A model generated the notes under the pieces. That model was not told the DNA's origin, made no database searches, and worked only from the letters and a program-made list of their open reading frames with translations. A DNA stretch of 64,000 bases, taken from Sorangium aterium. Lineage in GTDB: Bacteria > Myxococcota_A > Polyangia > Polyangiales > Polyangiaceae. The translations under genes were made by a program, and so were the position numbers. Location of the stretch: contig NZ_JAQNDK010000001.1 of NCBI RefSeq assembly GCF_028368935.1, positions 2,108,001 through 2,172,000 on the forward strand, read 5' to 3'. Positions 20,042 to 32,500 of the stretch are shown in pieces (positions within the stretch are counted from its first letter, which is position 1; each line of letters begins with the position of its first letter).

Positions 20042-23000
20042 ATGCTCGATAGTCCACGCTACCGCGTGCTGGAGGTGCTGCACCAAGGTGCGGATACCAT
20101 CCTCTACCGCGCGCGGCGCGAGGAGGACGGACGGCCGGTGGTGCTCAAGGCCCTGCGGCGCGACCACGCCAGCCCCCGCGCCCTCGGCAGGCTCCAGCAC
20201 GAGCTCGAGGTCGCCAGAGCGCTCGATTCGCCCGTCGTCATCAAGGCCTATGGGATCGAGCCATTCCGCGACCAGGTGACCCTGGTCCTCGAGGACTTCG
20301 GCGGCCGCTCGCTCGATCGGCTGCTCGATGGCGATGGGCCGACGCGCGCGATGGGGATGCCGATCGAGCGCTTCTTCCCCCTCGCCGTCCGCCTCACCGG
20401 CGCGCTCGCCGAGCTGCATCGGCACCGCGTCATCCACAAGGACATCAAGCCCCAGAACCTGCTCTGCAACCCCGACACCGGCGAGGTGAAGATCACCGAT
20501 CTCGGCATCGCCTCCCTCTCCCCCCGCGAAGCCCAGGAGCTCGCCCACGACGGGCTCATCGAGGGCACGCTCGCGTACATGGCGCCTGAGCAGACCGGCC
20601 GCATGAACCGCCGGATCGACGAGCGGACCGACCTGTACTCCCTCGGCGTCACCTTCTACGAGATGCTGACTGGCGCCCTGCCCTTCCAGGCCAGCGACCC
20701 CGTCGGGTGGGTGCACTGCCACATCGCCCAGGCGCCGCAGCCGCCGCACGCGCTCGTCCCCTCGATTCCACCGCAGCTCTCCGCCGTCGTGCTCAAGCTG
20801 CTCTCCAAGGCCGCCGAGGAGCGTTACCAGAGCGCCCTCGGCCTGCGCCACGACCTCGACACGTGCTTCGCAAGGTGGCAGTCGACCGGCGCCATCGAGC
20901 CCTTCGCGCTCGGCGGGCGCGATCTCTCCGACCGGTTCCAGGTCCCGCAGCGGCTCTACGGCCGCGAGCGCGAGGTGGAGGCGCTGCTCGCCGCGTTCGA
21001 GCGCGTGGTCGCGAACGGCCGGCCCGAGCTCGTGCTCGTGTCGGGCTACTCGGGCATCGGCAAGTCCTCGCTCGTCGCCGAGCTGCACAGGCCCGTCGTG
21101 CGCGAGCGCGGCTCCTTCCTCTCCGGCAAGTTCGAGCAATTCAAGCGCGACGTCCCTTACCACGCCCTTCTCCAGTCGTTCCGGGCGCTCTCGCGGGAGC
21201 TCCTGTGCGCGAGCGAGGAGCAGCTCGAGCGCTGGCGACAGCGCCTCCGCGAGGCCCTCGGCCAGGACGCCAGTCTGCTCGCCGACGTGCTCCCCGAGCT
21301 CACGGTCCTCCTCGGCCCGCAGCCGCCCGTGCCCGAGCTCCCCCCCGCCGAGGCCCAGAGCCGGCTGCTCGCCGCGCTCCGGCGCTTCGTCGCCGCCTGC
21401 GCCCGGAAGGAGCACCCCGTCGCCCTCTTCCTCGACGACCTGCAATGGGCCGACGCGGCCAGCCTCCTCCTGCTCGAGCAGCTCGCCACCTGTACCGGCT
21501 CCGAGCACCTGCTGCTGATCGGCGCCTACCGCGACAACGAGGTCGGCCCGGCACACCCGCTCCGGCTCGCGCTCGCCGAGGCGCAGAAGCGCGGCGCCGC
21601 CGTCTCCGAGCTCGTCCTCGCGCCGCTCTCCGCCGCCCACGTCGGCGCGCTCGTCGCCGAGGCCGTCCACGCCGGCGCCGAGCAGGTCGAGCCGCTCTCG
21701 CAGCTCGTCCACGAGAAGACCGGCGGCAACCCCTTCTTCGCGCTCCAGTTCCTCATCGCCTTGCACGAAGAGCGGCTCATCGCCTTCGACGCCGACGAGG
21801 GCGCGTGGCGGTGGGACACCGCCGCCATCCGCGACAAGGGCTTCACCGACAACGTCGTCGAGCTGATGGCGGGCAAGCTCAAGCGCCTCTCGGCCCCCGC
21901 GCACGACGCGCTCAAGCTGGCCGCGTGCCTCGGCAGCAGCCTCGACCTCGAACCCCTGGCGGTGGTCGCGGGCCGTCCAGCGGCGGAGCTCCGCCACGCG
22001 CTCGAGGAGGCCGTGCGGGAGGGGCTCCTGCTCCGCCGGGGCTCTGGCTATCGCTTCCTCCATGACCGGGTGCAGCAGGCCGCTTATTCGCTCATCCCGG
22101 CAGAGCAGCTGGCCGAGGTGCACCTCCGGATCGGCCAGCTGCTCTTGAAGGCACGGCGCGCCGACGAGCCCGACGAAACGCTCTTCGAGGTCGTCGGCCA
22201 CCTCAACCGCGGCGCCGCGCTCCTCCGTTCCCAGGCCGAGCGCGACGAGCTCGCCGCGCTGAACCTCCGCGCCGGAAGGAAGGCCAAGGCCGCCGCGGCC
22301 TTCCAGTCCGCCGCGGCGCTCTTCGCCGCGGGCCTCTCCCTGCTCGCGCAGGCCTCCTGGGACGCGCAGCACGAGCTGACCTACGACCTGACGCTCGAGC
22401 GCGCGCACGCCGCGTACATCACAGGCAGCTTCGACGAGGCCGAGCGGCTCCTCGAAGCGCTCATGGAGCGCGCGAGGACCAGGACCGAGACGGCCGCCGC
22501 CGTCGAGCTCATCGTCACGCTCCAGTTGATCCGCGGGCAATCGGCCCGCGCCGTGGAGATCGGCCTCTCGTGGCTCCGCACCTGCGACCTCGCTCTTCCA
22601 CGCCTCCCCACGGACACACAGCTCGAAGAGGAGACGAAGGGCGTCTGGCAGGCCCTGGGTGACCGGGCGATCGAGGACCTGATCCACCTGCCCTCCATGA
22701 CCGACCGGGAGGTCAAGCTGACGATGGGTGTGCTGGAGGGCGCGGGCATCGCGGCGTCCTTCATGACCCCGAACCTCTACTTTCTCATCTTCCTGCGCAT
22801 GGTCCAGCTCAGCCTGCGCCACGGCAACGCCGAGGGCTCCGCTGTCGCGTACACGTCGTTCGCGAGGATGTTCGGCCCGAGGTTCGGGCGATACCAGGAG
22901 GCCTATCGGTTCGGCAAGCTCGGCCACGACCTGGCTCAGAGGAGCGGCCTCCTCACCACGAAATCGATGGTGTTCGCCACCTTCGGACACCATGTCGTCT

Positions 23001-26000
23001 TCTGGACTCGCCACTACAGAGAGACGTATCCGTACGGGCGCGCCGGCTTCAGCGCCGCGGTCGAGTCCGGCGCGCTGAGCATGGCGTGCTTCAACTGCAT
23101 GTGGGACGCGCTGTTCCACCTGCTCTCCGGCGAGGCGCTCGACGACGTGCTCCACGAGGTCGACGAGCGCCTCGGCTTCGTGCTCAGCGCGGGTTTCGCG
23201 TTCGCGCACGGCGCCCTCCTCAGCGCCCACGCCATGATCCAGGCGCTGCGCGGGAGGCCGGTCCGCTTCGCGATGTTCGACGGCTCCGAGCTGGATCCTC
23301 CGGCCTTCGAGGCGCGGCTGAAGGAGGGAGAGCTGGAGACCACGCGCGAATTTTATTACAGCTTGAAGGCGCAGGCGCTCTTCGTGCTCGGCGCTCCCGG
23401 GGAGGCGCTCGAGGCGGCGACCCGCGTCGTCACCGAGCAACCCTTCTGGAACCAGCCGCACGCGCTCATGGCCGAGAGCTTCTATTATCTCGCGCTCTCG
23501 CTCGCGGCCCTCTCCAGCGCGCCGCACGCGGAGCGCGACTCCCCGCCGCGGGAGCTCCCGGACCAGCTGCTCGACTGCGAGCGGCAGCTCGGCGCGTGGG
23601 CCGCGAGCGGCCCCGACAACTTCCTCCACAAACACGCCCTGGTCCGCGCCGAGATCGCGCGGCTCCGCGGGCAGGACATGGAGGCCATCGGCCTCTACGA
23701 ACAGGCCATCTCCTCGGCGCGCGAGGGCGGCTTCGTCCAGCACGAGGCCATCGCCTGCGAGCTCGCCGCCCGTCTCTACCGCGACCGCGGCCTGTCCACG
23801 CCCGCAGACGCTTACCTCCAGAAGGCCCGCGCCGCCTACTTCCGCTGGGGCGCCCACGCCAAGGTCGATCAGCTCGACCAGCGTTATCCCTTCCTCGTCG
23901 AGCGAAAGCCGATCGCCCCCACCGTCACCTTCGCCGTCCGCGCCGAGCAGTTCGACGTCCTGTCCGTCGTCAAGGCCTCTCAGAGCATCTCGGGAGAGCT
24001 CAAGCTCCCGCGCCTGCTCGAGATGCTCCTGCGCACCATGGTCGAGCACGCGGGCGCCGAGCAGGGGTGCGTCCTCCTGGTCCGGGGCGAACGCCTGTGG
24101 AGCGCGGCGATCGAGGCGCCGGGGGGTGCGGTGCGGATGCGCCACGCGGGCGAGGCCCCTTCGGCCGCGCTGCCGCAATCCATCCTCAACTACGTCCGCC
24201 GGAGCCACGAGCGCGTCCTGCTCGACGACGCCTCCGCCAGGCACCCGTTCTCGGAGGACGAGTATTTCACGCGCAAGAGGCCGAGATCGGTGCTGTGCCT
24301 CCCGATCGTGCGGCAGGCGCGGCTGCTCGGCCTGCTCTACCTGGAGAACAACCTCGTCACCGGCGCGTTCACCCCGGGGCGGCTCACCGTGCTCGAGCTG
24401 CTCGCCTCGCAGTCGGCCATCTCGCTCGAGAACGCCATGCTCTATACCGATATCGAGCAGGAGAACGCCGAGCGGCGCCGGGCGGAGCGAGAGCTCCGTG
24501 AGAGCCAGGCCACTCTGCAGGCCATCGTCGACAACTCCGCCGCCGCCATCTTCCTCAAGGATCGCGAGGGCCGGTATCTGCTCGTCAACCGCCAGGCGAG
24601 CAACGTCGCCGGCCTGCCGGGCCATCGGCTCCTCGGAAAGACCGACGCCGAGCTCTTGCCCGCTGCGCTCGCCGAGATCATCGGCGATCACGACCGGCGG
24701 GTGCTCGAGACAGGCGAGCCGCTCGAGTTCGAGGAAGAGGTGACGATGGAGGACGGGCCGCACACCTTCCTGTCGCTCAAGTTCCCTCTCGGGGAGGAGG
24801 TCATGCCCGGCGTGCTCTGCGGCATCTCCACCGACATCACCGAGCGCAAGCGGGCCGAGCTCGCAGAGCGTTTCCTGGCCGACGCGAGCCGAAAGCTCAT
24901 GGCCCTCGGCTACGGCGCCACCCTCGAGAGCGTCGCGCAGCTCGCCGTGCCCGAGCTGGCCGACCGGTGCGTCATCCACGTGGAGCACCCCAGCTGCACC
25001 GCGGGACACACGGTGACCGCAGTCACGGCGGGCGTGCCGGCCGAGCTCGCAGGCGCGGTGACGGACGCGCTGCGGCCCCTGGCAGCGACCTCGCCGGACC
25101 GCCCCGAGGTGGGCGACGTCCGCGCCGCGCCCCGCCTGGAGCAGCTCGGCGTTCACTCCTTCCTTCGCGTCCCGCTCCTCGCCCGCGACCGGCGCTTCGG
25201 GGTCATGACCCTGCTGGCGACCGCGCCCCGGCGCCGGTTCGGCCCTGCCGACCTGTGGCTGGCCGAGGAGCTCGGGCTCCGTGCGGCGCTCGCGCTCGAC
25301 AACACCCGCCTGTTCGCCGAGGCCCAGGCGGCGATCGAGCGCCGGAACGAGTTCCTCCTCGTCGCATCCCACGAGCTCAAGACACCGCTCACCTCGCTCA
25401 CGATGCAAGCGCACCTCCTCGCCCGGCTGCTGCCCCGCTACCGGCGCGCCGAGGTCGCTCCGGAGCGCATCGACGCCGCGATCCAGCTCCTCAACCGCCA
25501 GATCGCGCGCCTCGCCCACCTGGTCAACGAGCTGCTCGACGTCACCCGCCTGAACGCCAGCCGGCTCTCCCTCGCGCGCGCGCCCGTCGATCTGGCGGCC
25601 CTGACGCGCGAGGCCGTCGAGCGAATGAGGCAGCAGCTCGCGGACGCCCGCTGCCGCACCCAGCTCGATCTGGACGAGCCGGTGGTCGGGGACTGGGATG
25701 CTTCTCGCATGGAGCAGGTCCTCATCAACCTCCTGTCCAACGCGATCAAGTACGGCGCGGGGGCCCCCATTCACGTCGTCGTGCGCGGCCTGGAAGGCCG
25801 CGCGCTGCTCGTCGTCCGCGATCACGGCATGGGCATCGCGGAGGCCGACCAGGCCAGGATCTTCGAGCGCTTCGAGCGCGCCGTCTCCGTCCGCAACTTC
25901 GGAGGTCTCGGCCTCGGCCTCTACATCGTTCGGTGGATCGTCACCTCCCACGGCGGCACCATCCGCGTCGAGAGCACGCCAGGCGCGGGCGCCACCTTCA

Positions 26001-26071
26001 TCGTCGAGCTGCCTTTGCATGCGGCGGAGACAGAGACGGACGGCCAGGGCGCCCTGCTCCCGGACGCGTAG
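20042..26071 (+). CDS. Hybrid Ser/Thr–His kinase, copy 5
   Basis: This 2009-residue paralogue starts MLDSPRYRV, shared with copy 6. Kinase motifs are HKDIKPQN and DLG. The Walker A Lys is 341, the HisKA histidine is 1777 and HATPase_c is complete. GAF2 contains a short duplication-like insertion (HTVTAVTAGV instead of TVTAGV). The PAS core (VAGLPGHRLLGKT) resembles that of copy 8 and differs from copies 2–4, which suggests domain exchange within the array. The start is fixed by N-terminal conservation and by the constant distance to the upstream block. Confidence 0.95.
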   Translation: MLDSPRYRVLEVLHQGADTILYRARREEDGRPVVLKALRRDHASPRALGRLQHELEVARALDSPVVIKAYGIEPFRDQVTLVLEDFGGRSLDRLLDGDGPTRAMGMPIERFFPLAVRLTGALAELHRHRVIHKDIKPQNLLCNPDTGEVKITDLGIASLSPREAQELAHDGLIEGTLAYMAPEQTGRMNRRIDERTDLYSLGVTFYEMLTGALPFQASDPVGWVHCHIAQAPQPPHALVPSIPPQLSAVVLKLLSKAAEERYQSALGLRHDLDTCFARWQSTGAIEPFALGGRDLSDRFQVPQRLYGREREVEALLAAFERVVANGRPELVLVSGYSGIGKSSLVAELHRPVVRERGSFLSGKFEQFKRDVPYHALLQSFRALSRELLCASEEQLERWRQRLREALGQDASLLADVLPELTVLLGPQPPVPELPPAEAQSRLLAALRRFVAACARKEHPVALFLDDLQWADAASLLLLEQLATCTGSEHLLLIGAYRDNEVGPAHPLRLALAEAQKRGAAVSELVLAPLSAAHVGALVAEAVHAGAEQVEPLSQLVHEKTGGNPFFALQFLIALHEERLIAFDADEGAWRWDTAAIRDKGFTDNVVELMAGKLKRLSAPAHDALKLAACLGSSLDLEPLAVVAGRPAAELRHALEEAVREGLLLRRGSGYRFLHDRVQQAAYSLIPAEQLAEVHLRIGQLLLKARRADEPDETLFEVVGHLNRGAALLRSQAERDELAALNLRAGRKAKAAAAFQSAAALFAAGLSLLAQASWDAQHELTYDLTLERAHAAYITGSFDEAERLLEALMERARTRTETAAAVELIVTLQLIRGQSARAVEIGLSWLRTCDLALPRLPTDTQLEEETKGVWQALGDRAIEDLIHLPSMTDREVKLTMGVLEGAGIAASFMTPNLYFLIFLRMVQLSLRHGNAEGSAVAYTSFARMFGPRFGRYQEAYRFGKLGHDLAQRSGLLTTKSMVFATFGHHVVFWTRHYRETYPYGRAGFSAAVESGALSMACFNCMWDALFHLLSGEALDDVLHEVDERLGFVLSAGFAFAHGALLSAHAMIQALRGRPVRFAMFDGSELDPPAFEARLKEGELETTREFYYSLKAQALFVLGAPGEALEAATRVVTEQPFWNQPHALMAESFYYLALSLAALSSAPHAERDSPPRELPDQLLDCERQLGAWAASGPDNFLHKHALVRAEIARLRGQDMEAIGLYEQAISSAREGGFVQHEAIACELAARLYRDRGLSTPADAYLQKARAAYFRWGAHAKVDQLDQRYPFLVERKPIAPTVTFAVRAEQFDVLSVVKASQSISGELKLPRLLEMLLRTMVEHAGAEQGCVLLVRGERLWSAAIEAPGGAVRMRHAGEAPSAALPQSILNYVRRSHERVLLDDASARHPFSEDEYFTRKRPRSVLCLPIVRQARLLGLLYLENNLVTGAFTPGRLTVLELLASQSAISLENAMLYTDIEQENAERRRAERELRESQATLQAIVDNSAAAIFLKDREGRYLLVNRQASNVAGLPGHRLLGKTDAELLPAALAEIIGDHDRRVLETGEPLEFEEEVTMEDGPHTFLSLKFPLGEEVMPGVLCGISTDITERKRAELAERFLADASRKLMALGYGATLESVAQLAVPELADRCVIHVEHPSCTAGHTVTAVTAGVPAELAGAVTDALRPLAATSPDRPEVGDVRAAPRLEQLGVHSFLRVPLLARDRRFGVMTLLATAPRRRFGPADLWLAEELGLRAALALDNTRLFAEAQAAIERRNEFLLVASHELKTPLTSLTMQAHLLARLLPRYRRAEVAPERIDAAIQLLNRQIARLAHLVNELLDVTRLNASRLSLARAPVDLAALTREAVERMRQQLADARCRTQLDLDEPVVGDWDASRMEQVLINLLSNAIKYGAGAPIHVVVRGLEGRALLVVRDHGMGIAEADQARIFERFERAVSVRNFGGLGLGLYIVRWIVTSHGGTIRVESTPGAGATFIVELPLHAAETETDGQGALLPDA

Positions 26072-26476
26072 GAGCGCGCTCCCTGTTCGTCTGCCCGGCC
26101 ACCTCGAGCGCATCGCGGCCCACGAGAGCCTGAGCCTCGCCCCACAGGTTCCTCCGCTGTGAACGGATCCCGAGGTTGCGCGGTCGCCTCGTCGACGACC
26201 ACCTCGGTCCAGCGCTCTCGGGCGTGGAGCGGTTCGCGGACACGGAGCGCTCCGGCGAGGAGAGATCGTCGCGGTTCCATGCCGTGATCGAGGCCGAGAG
26301 AGGTCCTGTGGGACTCCCCACTCCACCGCCGAGACACCGCGTGTCAGCTGCCGTACCGTGAACGCCATTCCATTGGATCGCCTCTGTGAGCTGCTGTCCA
26401 GGTACGACGCTCCGCGGCAGTCCGACGGCTCCCGCCCTGCATGACGGAGGCTCCACAGGCGAGCCGGCGCGAGATC
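26072..26476 (+). other. Long non-coding gap between kinase copies 5 and 6
   Basis: Copies elsewhere in the array are separated by 128–212 bases, but this gap is about 500 bases up to the next start. I see no gene with a credible start and ribosome-binding site, no transposase remnant and no strong terminator. The last 50 bases (from GCGAGCCGGCGCGAG) belong to the upstream module shared with the other copies. The extra DNA at 26090–26440 has no counterpart in the other gaps and may be a remnant of a lost gene. Confidence 0.4.
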
Positions 26477-26523
26477 GCGCCGCCGTTTGCTCGTGACGAG
26501 GCGCGGCGCTTTTGGCAGTGTAC
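26477..26523 (+). promoter_or_regulatory. Conserved upstream block of kinase copy 6
   Basis: This is the common block; TTGGCA starts at 26512, 63 bases before the ATG. A TTG here is in frame with the kinase, but using it would put the conserved promoter block inside the gene. Confidence 0.5.
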
Positions 26524-26574
26524 CGGGTTGAATGGCGACACGCCGCCGGCGCCCCGGTTTTCAAAGATCCTCCT

Positions 26575-29500
26575 ATGCTCGATAGTCCGCGTTACCGCGT
26601 GCTGGAGGTGCTGCACCAAGGTGCGGACACGATCCTCTACCGCGCGCGGCGCGAGGAGGACGGCCGGCCGGTGGTGCTCAAGGTCCTGCGGCGCGACCAC
26701 GCGAGCCCCCGCGCCCTCGGCAGGCTCCAGCACGAGCTCGAGGTCGCCAGGGCCCTGGAGTCGCCCGTCGTCGTCCGAGCCTACGGGATCGAGCCGTTCC
26801 GCGACCAGATGACCCTGGTCCTCGAGGACTTCGGCGGCCGCTCGCTCGACCGGCTGCTCGATGGCGACGGGCCGATGCGCGCGATGGGCGGGATGCTGAT
26901 CGAGCGCTTCCTCCCCCTCGCCGTCCGCCTCACCGGCGCGCTCGCCGAGATGCACCGGCGGCACGTCATCCACAAGGACATCAAGCCCCAGAACCTGCTC
27001 TACAACCCCGACACCGACGAGGTGAAGATCACCGATCTCGGCATCGCCTCCCTCTCTCGCCGCGAAGCCCAGGAGCTCGCCCACGACGGGCTCATCGAGG
27101 GCACGCTGGCTTACATGGCGCCAGAGCAGACGGGCCGCATGAACCGCCGGGTCGACGAGCGGACCGACCTGTACTCCCTCGGCGTCACCTTCTACGAGAT
27201 GCTGACTGGCACCCTGCCCTTCCAGGCCAGCGATCCTGTCGAATGGGTCTATTGCCACATCGCCCAGGCGCCGCAGCCGCCGCACGCGCTCGTCCCCTCG
27301 ATTCCACCGCAGCTCTCCGCCATCGTCCTCAAGCTGCTCTCCAAGGCCGCCGAGGAGCGCTACCAGAGCGCCCTCGGCCTGCGCCACGACCTCGAACAGT
27401 GCTCTTCCCAGCTGCGCCAGAGCGGCGCCGTCGAGGCCTTCCCGCTCGGACAGCGCGACGTCTCCGACAGGTTCCAGGTCCCGCAGCGGCTCTATGGCCG
27501 CGAGCGCGAGGTGGAGGCGCTGCTCGCCGCGTTCGAGCGCGTGGTCGCCAGAGGCCGGCCAGAGCTCGTGCTCGTCTCGGGCTACTCGGGCATCGGCAAG
27601 TCGTCGCTCGTCGCCGAGCTGCACAGGCCCATCGTGCGCGAGCGCGGCTTCTTCCTCTCCGGCAAGTTCGATCAGCTGAAGCGCGACGTCCCCTATCGCC
27701 CCCTCCTCCACGCCTTCCGGGGGCTCGTGCAGGAGATCCTCGGCGCGAGCGAGGAGCAGGTCGAGCGCTGGCGAGAGCGCCTCCGCGAGGCCCTCGGCGC
27801 GGGCGGCGGGCTGCTCGCCGACATGCTCCCCGAGCTCGCCCTGCTCCTCGGCCCGCAGCCGCCCGTGCCCGAGCTCCCGCCCGCCGAGGCCCAGAGCCGG
27901 CTTCTCGCCACGCTCCAGCGCTTCGTCGCCGCCTGCGCCCGCAAGGAGCACCCCGTCGCCCTCTTCCTCGACGACCTGCAATGGGCCGACCCCGGTAGCC
28001 TCCTTTTGCTCGAGCAGCTCGCCACCCTCGCAGGCGACGCGCACCTCCTCGTGATAGGCGCTTATCGCGACAACGAGGTCGGCCCCGCGCACCCGCTCCG
28101 GCTCACGCTCGCAGAGGTGCAAAAGCGCGGCGCCGCCGTCGGCGACATCGTCCTCGAGCCGCTCTCCGCCGCCCACGTCGGGGCGCTCGTCGCCGAGGCG
28201 GTGCATGCGCCCGAAGCGGACGTCGGGCCGCTCTCACAGCTGGTTTACGAGAAGACCGGCGGCAACCCGTTCTTCGTGCTCCAGTTCCTCATCGCCCTGC
28301 ATGAAGAGGGGCTCATCACCTTCGATGCGGACGAGGGCGCATGGCGGTGGGACAGCGCCGCCATCCGCGACAAGGGCTTCACCGACAACGTCGTCGAGCT
28401 GATGGTGGGCAAGCTGGAGCGGCTCCCGGTCTCCACGCGCGACGCCCTCAAGCTCGCCGCGTGCCTCGGCGACGGCGTGGACCTCGACACCCTCGCGATC
28501 ATCGCGCGAAGGCCGGCGGAGGCGCTGCGCACGGCGCTCGAGGAGGCCGTGCGGGAGGGGCTCCTGCTCCGCCGGGACAGCGCCTATCGCTTCCTCCACG
28601 ACCGGGTGCAGCAGGCCGCTTATTCGCTCATCCCGACAGGACAGCTCGCCGAGGTGCACCTCGGGATCGGCCAGCTGCTCTTGAAGGCACGGCGCGCGGA
28701 GGAGCCCGATGAGGCGCTCTTCGAGGTCGTCGGCCACCTCAACCGCGGCGCCGCGCTCCTCCGTTCCCAGGCCGAACGCGACGAGCTCGCCGCCCTCAAC
28801 CTCCGCGCCGGCAGGAAGGCCAAGGGCGCCGCCGCTTACCAGTCCGCCGCCGCCCTCTTCGCCGCCGGCCTGGCCCTCCTCGCGCGAGATCCCCGCGAGC
28901 GCTGGGAGACTCGGTACGATCTGACCTACGACCTGAGCCTCGAGCGCGCGCACGCCGCCTACGCCACCGGCAGCTTCGAGGAGGCCGAGCGGCTCCTCGA
29001 CGAGCTCATGGAGCGCGCGAGGACCAAGATCGAGCGCGCCGCCGTCGTCGAGCTCGCCGTTACGCAGAACGTCACCCGCGGTCAGTGCGCCCGCGCCGTC
29101 GAGCTCGGGCTCTCGTGCCTCCGCGCCTGGGACATCGAGCTGTCGCTCCCCGTCACCGATGCGCAGGTCGAAGAAGAGACCGAGAGCGTCCGGCAGGCCC
29201 TGGGCGGCCGGGTGATCGAGGATCTGGTCGACCTGCCCCCCATGGAGCACCCCGAGATCAAGGTCGCGATGCGCGTCCTGATGGGCGTGAACATCCCTGC
29301 CTATTTCGTGGATGTGAAGCTGCACTATCTGCTCCTCGTGCGCATGGTCAAGCTCAGCTTGCGCCACGGCAACGCGGAGAGCTCCGCCCAGGCGTACACC
29401 GCATTCGCGCGGATGTTCGGCCCGCGGTTCGGGCAATACCGTGACGCCTACCTGTTCGGAAAGCTCGGCTACGATCTCGCGGACAGGGGCCACGCCCTCG

Positions 29501-32500
29501 CCACGAAGGGCGCGGTGTTCACCCTGTTCGGGCAGCAGATCGTCTTCTGGACGCGCCACTACCGGGAGACCGCCTTCTATGCTCGCCGCGGCTTCAACGC
29601 CGCGCTGGAGGGCGGCGACTGGAACAACGCATGTTACAATTGCATCTGGGCAGCGATGTTCCCGCTGCTCTCCGGCGAGCCGCTGGAGGACGCCCTTCAC
29701 CTGACCGAGGACCGCCTCGCCTTCGTGCGCAAGGCCGGCTACGCGTTCGTCTATGACATCCTCCTCGGCGCCCGGCACCTCATCCAGACGCTGCGCGGCA
29801 GGCCGGTCCATTACGCGATGCTGGATGGCGCCGAGCTGGATCAGGCGGCCTTCGAGGCGCGCCTCGGCCGGGAGGGCGGGGTCGTCTCTGGCTGTTTCCA
29901 CTTCAGCATGAAGGCTCAGGCGACGTTCATCCTCGGCTCTCCCCGGGAGACGCTCGCGGCGACGGCCCGTGTGGTCGTCGACTACGACTGGAAGTTCGAC
30001 GCGTGCGCGCTGTACGCCGAGTGCTTCTATTATCGCGCGCTCGCGCTGGCCGCGCTCGTCGATGACGGCGAGGACCGCGCCGCAGCGCAGTCGCCCCGGC
30101 CGGAGCTCCCGGACGGGCTGCTCGACTGCGAGCGGCAGCTCGGCGAGTGGGCCGCGAGCGGCCCCGACAACTTCCTCCACAAACACGCCCTGGTCCGCGC
30201 CGAGATCGCGCGGCTCCGCGGCCAGGACCTGGAGGCCATCGGGCTCTACGAGCAGGCCATCTCCTCGGCGCGCGAGGGCGGCTTCGTCCAGCACGAGGCC
30301 ATCGCCTGCGAGCTCGCCGCCCGGCTCTACCGCGACCGCGGCCTGTCCACGCCCGCCGACGCTTACCTCCAGAAGGCCCGCGCCGCCTACTTCCGCTGGG
30401 GCGCCCACGCCAAGGTCGATCAGCTCGACCAGCGTTATCCCTTCCTCGTCGAGCGGAAGCCGATCGCGCCCACCGTCACCTTCGCCGTCCGCGCCGAGCA
30501 GTTCGACGTCCTCTCCGTCGTCAAGGCCTCCCAGAGCATCTCCGGCGAGCTCAAGCTCCCGCGCCTGCTCGAGATGCTCCTGCGCATCGTGGTCGAGCAC
30601 GCGGGCGCCGGAGAGGGGTACGTGCTCCTGCTCCGGGAAGATCGCCTGTCGACGGCGGCGGCGATCGCCGCGTCCGGGGGCGCCGCGCGGCTGCTCGACG
30701 CGGGCGAGGCGGCGGCGGACGCGCTGCCGCAATCCATCCTCAACTACGTTCGCCGGAGCCACGAGCGCGTGCTGCTCGACGACGCCGCCGGGCGGCACCC
30801 GTTCTCGGAGGACGCGTATTTCACGCGGAAGAAGCCGAGATCGGTGCTGTGCCTCCCCATCGTGCGCCAGGCGCGGCTGCTCGGCCTACTGTACCTGGAG
30901 AACAAGCTGGTGGCCGGCGCGTTCACCCCGGGGCGGCTCACCGTGCTCGAGCTGCTCGCCTCGCAGTCGGCCATCTCGCTCGAGAACGCCATGCTCTACA
31001 CCGATATCGAGCAGGAGAACGCCGAGCGGCGCCGGGCGGAGCGGGAGCTCCGCGGGAGCCAGGCCACGCTGCAGGCCATCGTCGACAACTCCGCCGCCGC
31101 CATCTACCTCAAGGATCGCGACGGCCGGCACCTGCTCGTCAACCGCGAGGTGGGGCGCCTCCTGGGCATGCCGCCCGAGCAGCTCATCGGCAAGTCGACC
31201 ACCGAACTCTTCCCTTCCACGGATCCCGAGATCATCGCTGACAACGACCGGCGTGTGCTCGACGCGGGCGAGCCGCTGCAGTGCGAGGAGGTGGTGATGA
31301 TGGAGGACGGGCCGCACACCTACCTGTCGCTCAAGTTCCCGCTCGGCGAGAGCGTCATGCCCGGCGTGCTCTGCGGCATCTCCACCGACATCACCGAGCG
31401 CAAGCGGGCCGAGCTCGCAGAGCGCTTCCTCGCCGAGGCGAGCCGCCAGCTCATGGCCCTCGGCTACGGCGCCACCCTCGAGAGCGTCGCGCAGCTCGCC
31501 GTGCCCGAGCTGGCCGACCGGTGCGTCATCGACGTGGACCTCGCCCAGGATGCCCCGGGGCGGACGGCCACCGCCGGCGTGCCTCCCGAGCTCGCAGGCG
31601 CCGTGACGGACGCGCTGCGGCCCCTGGCAGGGCGCTCTCTGGATCACGCCGAGGTGGGCGACATCCGCGCTGCGCCCCTCCTGGAGTCGCTCGGCGTTCA
31701 CTCCTTCCTCCGGGTCCCGCTCCTCGCGCGCGACCGGCGCTTCGGGGTCATGACCCTGCTGGCGACCTCGCCACGGCGCCGCTACGGCCCCGCCGACCTG
31801 TGGCTGGCCCAGGAGCTCGGGAGCCGCGCCGCGCTCGCCCTCGACAACAGCCGCCTGTTCGCCGAGGCCCAGGTGGCGATCGAGCGCCGCGACGAGTTCC
31901 TCCTCGTCGCCTCCCACGAGCTCAAAACACCGCTCACCTCGCTCAAGATGCAGGCTCACCTCCTCGCCCGGCTCCTGCCCCGCCTCCAGCGCGCCGAGGT
32001 CGCTCCGGAGCGCATCGACGCCGCGCTCCAGGTCCTCAACCGCCAGATCACGCGCCTCGCCCACCTGATCAACGAGCTGCTCGACGTCACCCGCCTGAAC
32101 GCGGGTCGGCTCACCCTCGCGCGCGCGCCGGTCGACCTGGCCGCCCTGACGCGCGAGGTCGTCGAGCGCATGCACCAGCAGCTCGCCGACGCCCGCTGCC
32201 GCACCCAGCTCGACCTGGACGAGCCCGTGGTCGGGGACTGGGATGCTTCTCGCATGGAGCAGGTCCTCATCAACCTTCTGTCCAACGCGCTCAAGTACGG
32301 CGCGGGGGCCCCCATTCACGTCGTCGTGCGCGGCCTGGCCGATCGCGCGCTGCTCGTCGTCCGCGACCACGGCATCGGCATCGCCGAGGCCGATCAGGCC
32401 AGGATCTTCGAGCGCTTCGAGCGCGCCGTCTCCGTCCGCAACTTCGGAGGCCTCGGCCTCGGGCTCTACATCGTGCGATGGATCGTCGCCTCCCATGGCG

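Noticed and set aside
19868-26368. Very long open frames on the minus strand opposite the kinase genes (for example over 2000 codons)
   Set aside because: They are mirror frames caused by GC-rich third positions; the translations are Arg/Gly/Glu/Leu-rich without domains, and the plus strand carries clear domain motifs.
26512-26574. TTG start 21 codons upstream for copy 6, and ATG at 49929 for copy 8
   Set aside because: Both lie in the conserved upstream block; the shared N-terminus begins at 26575 and 50001.
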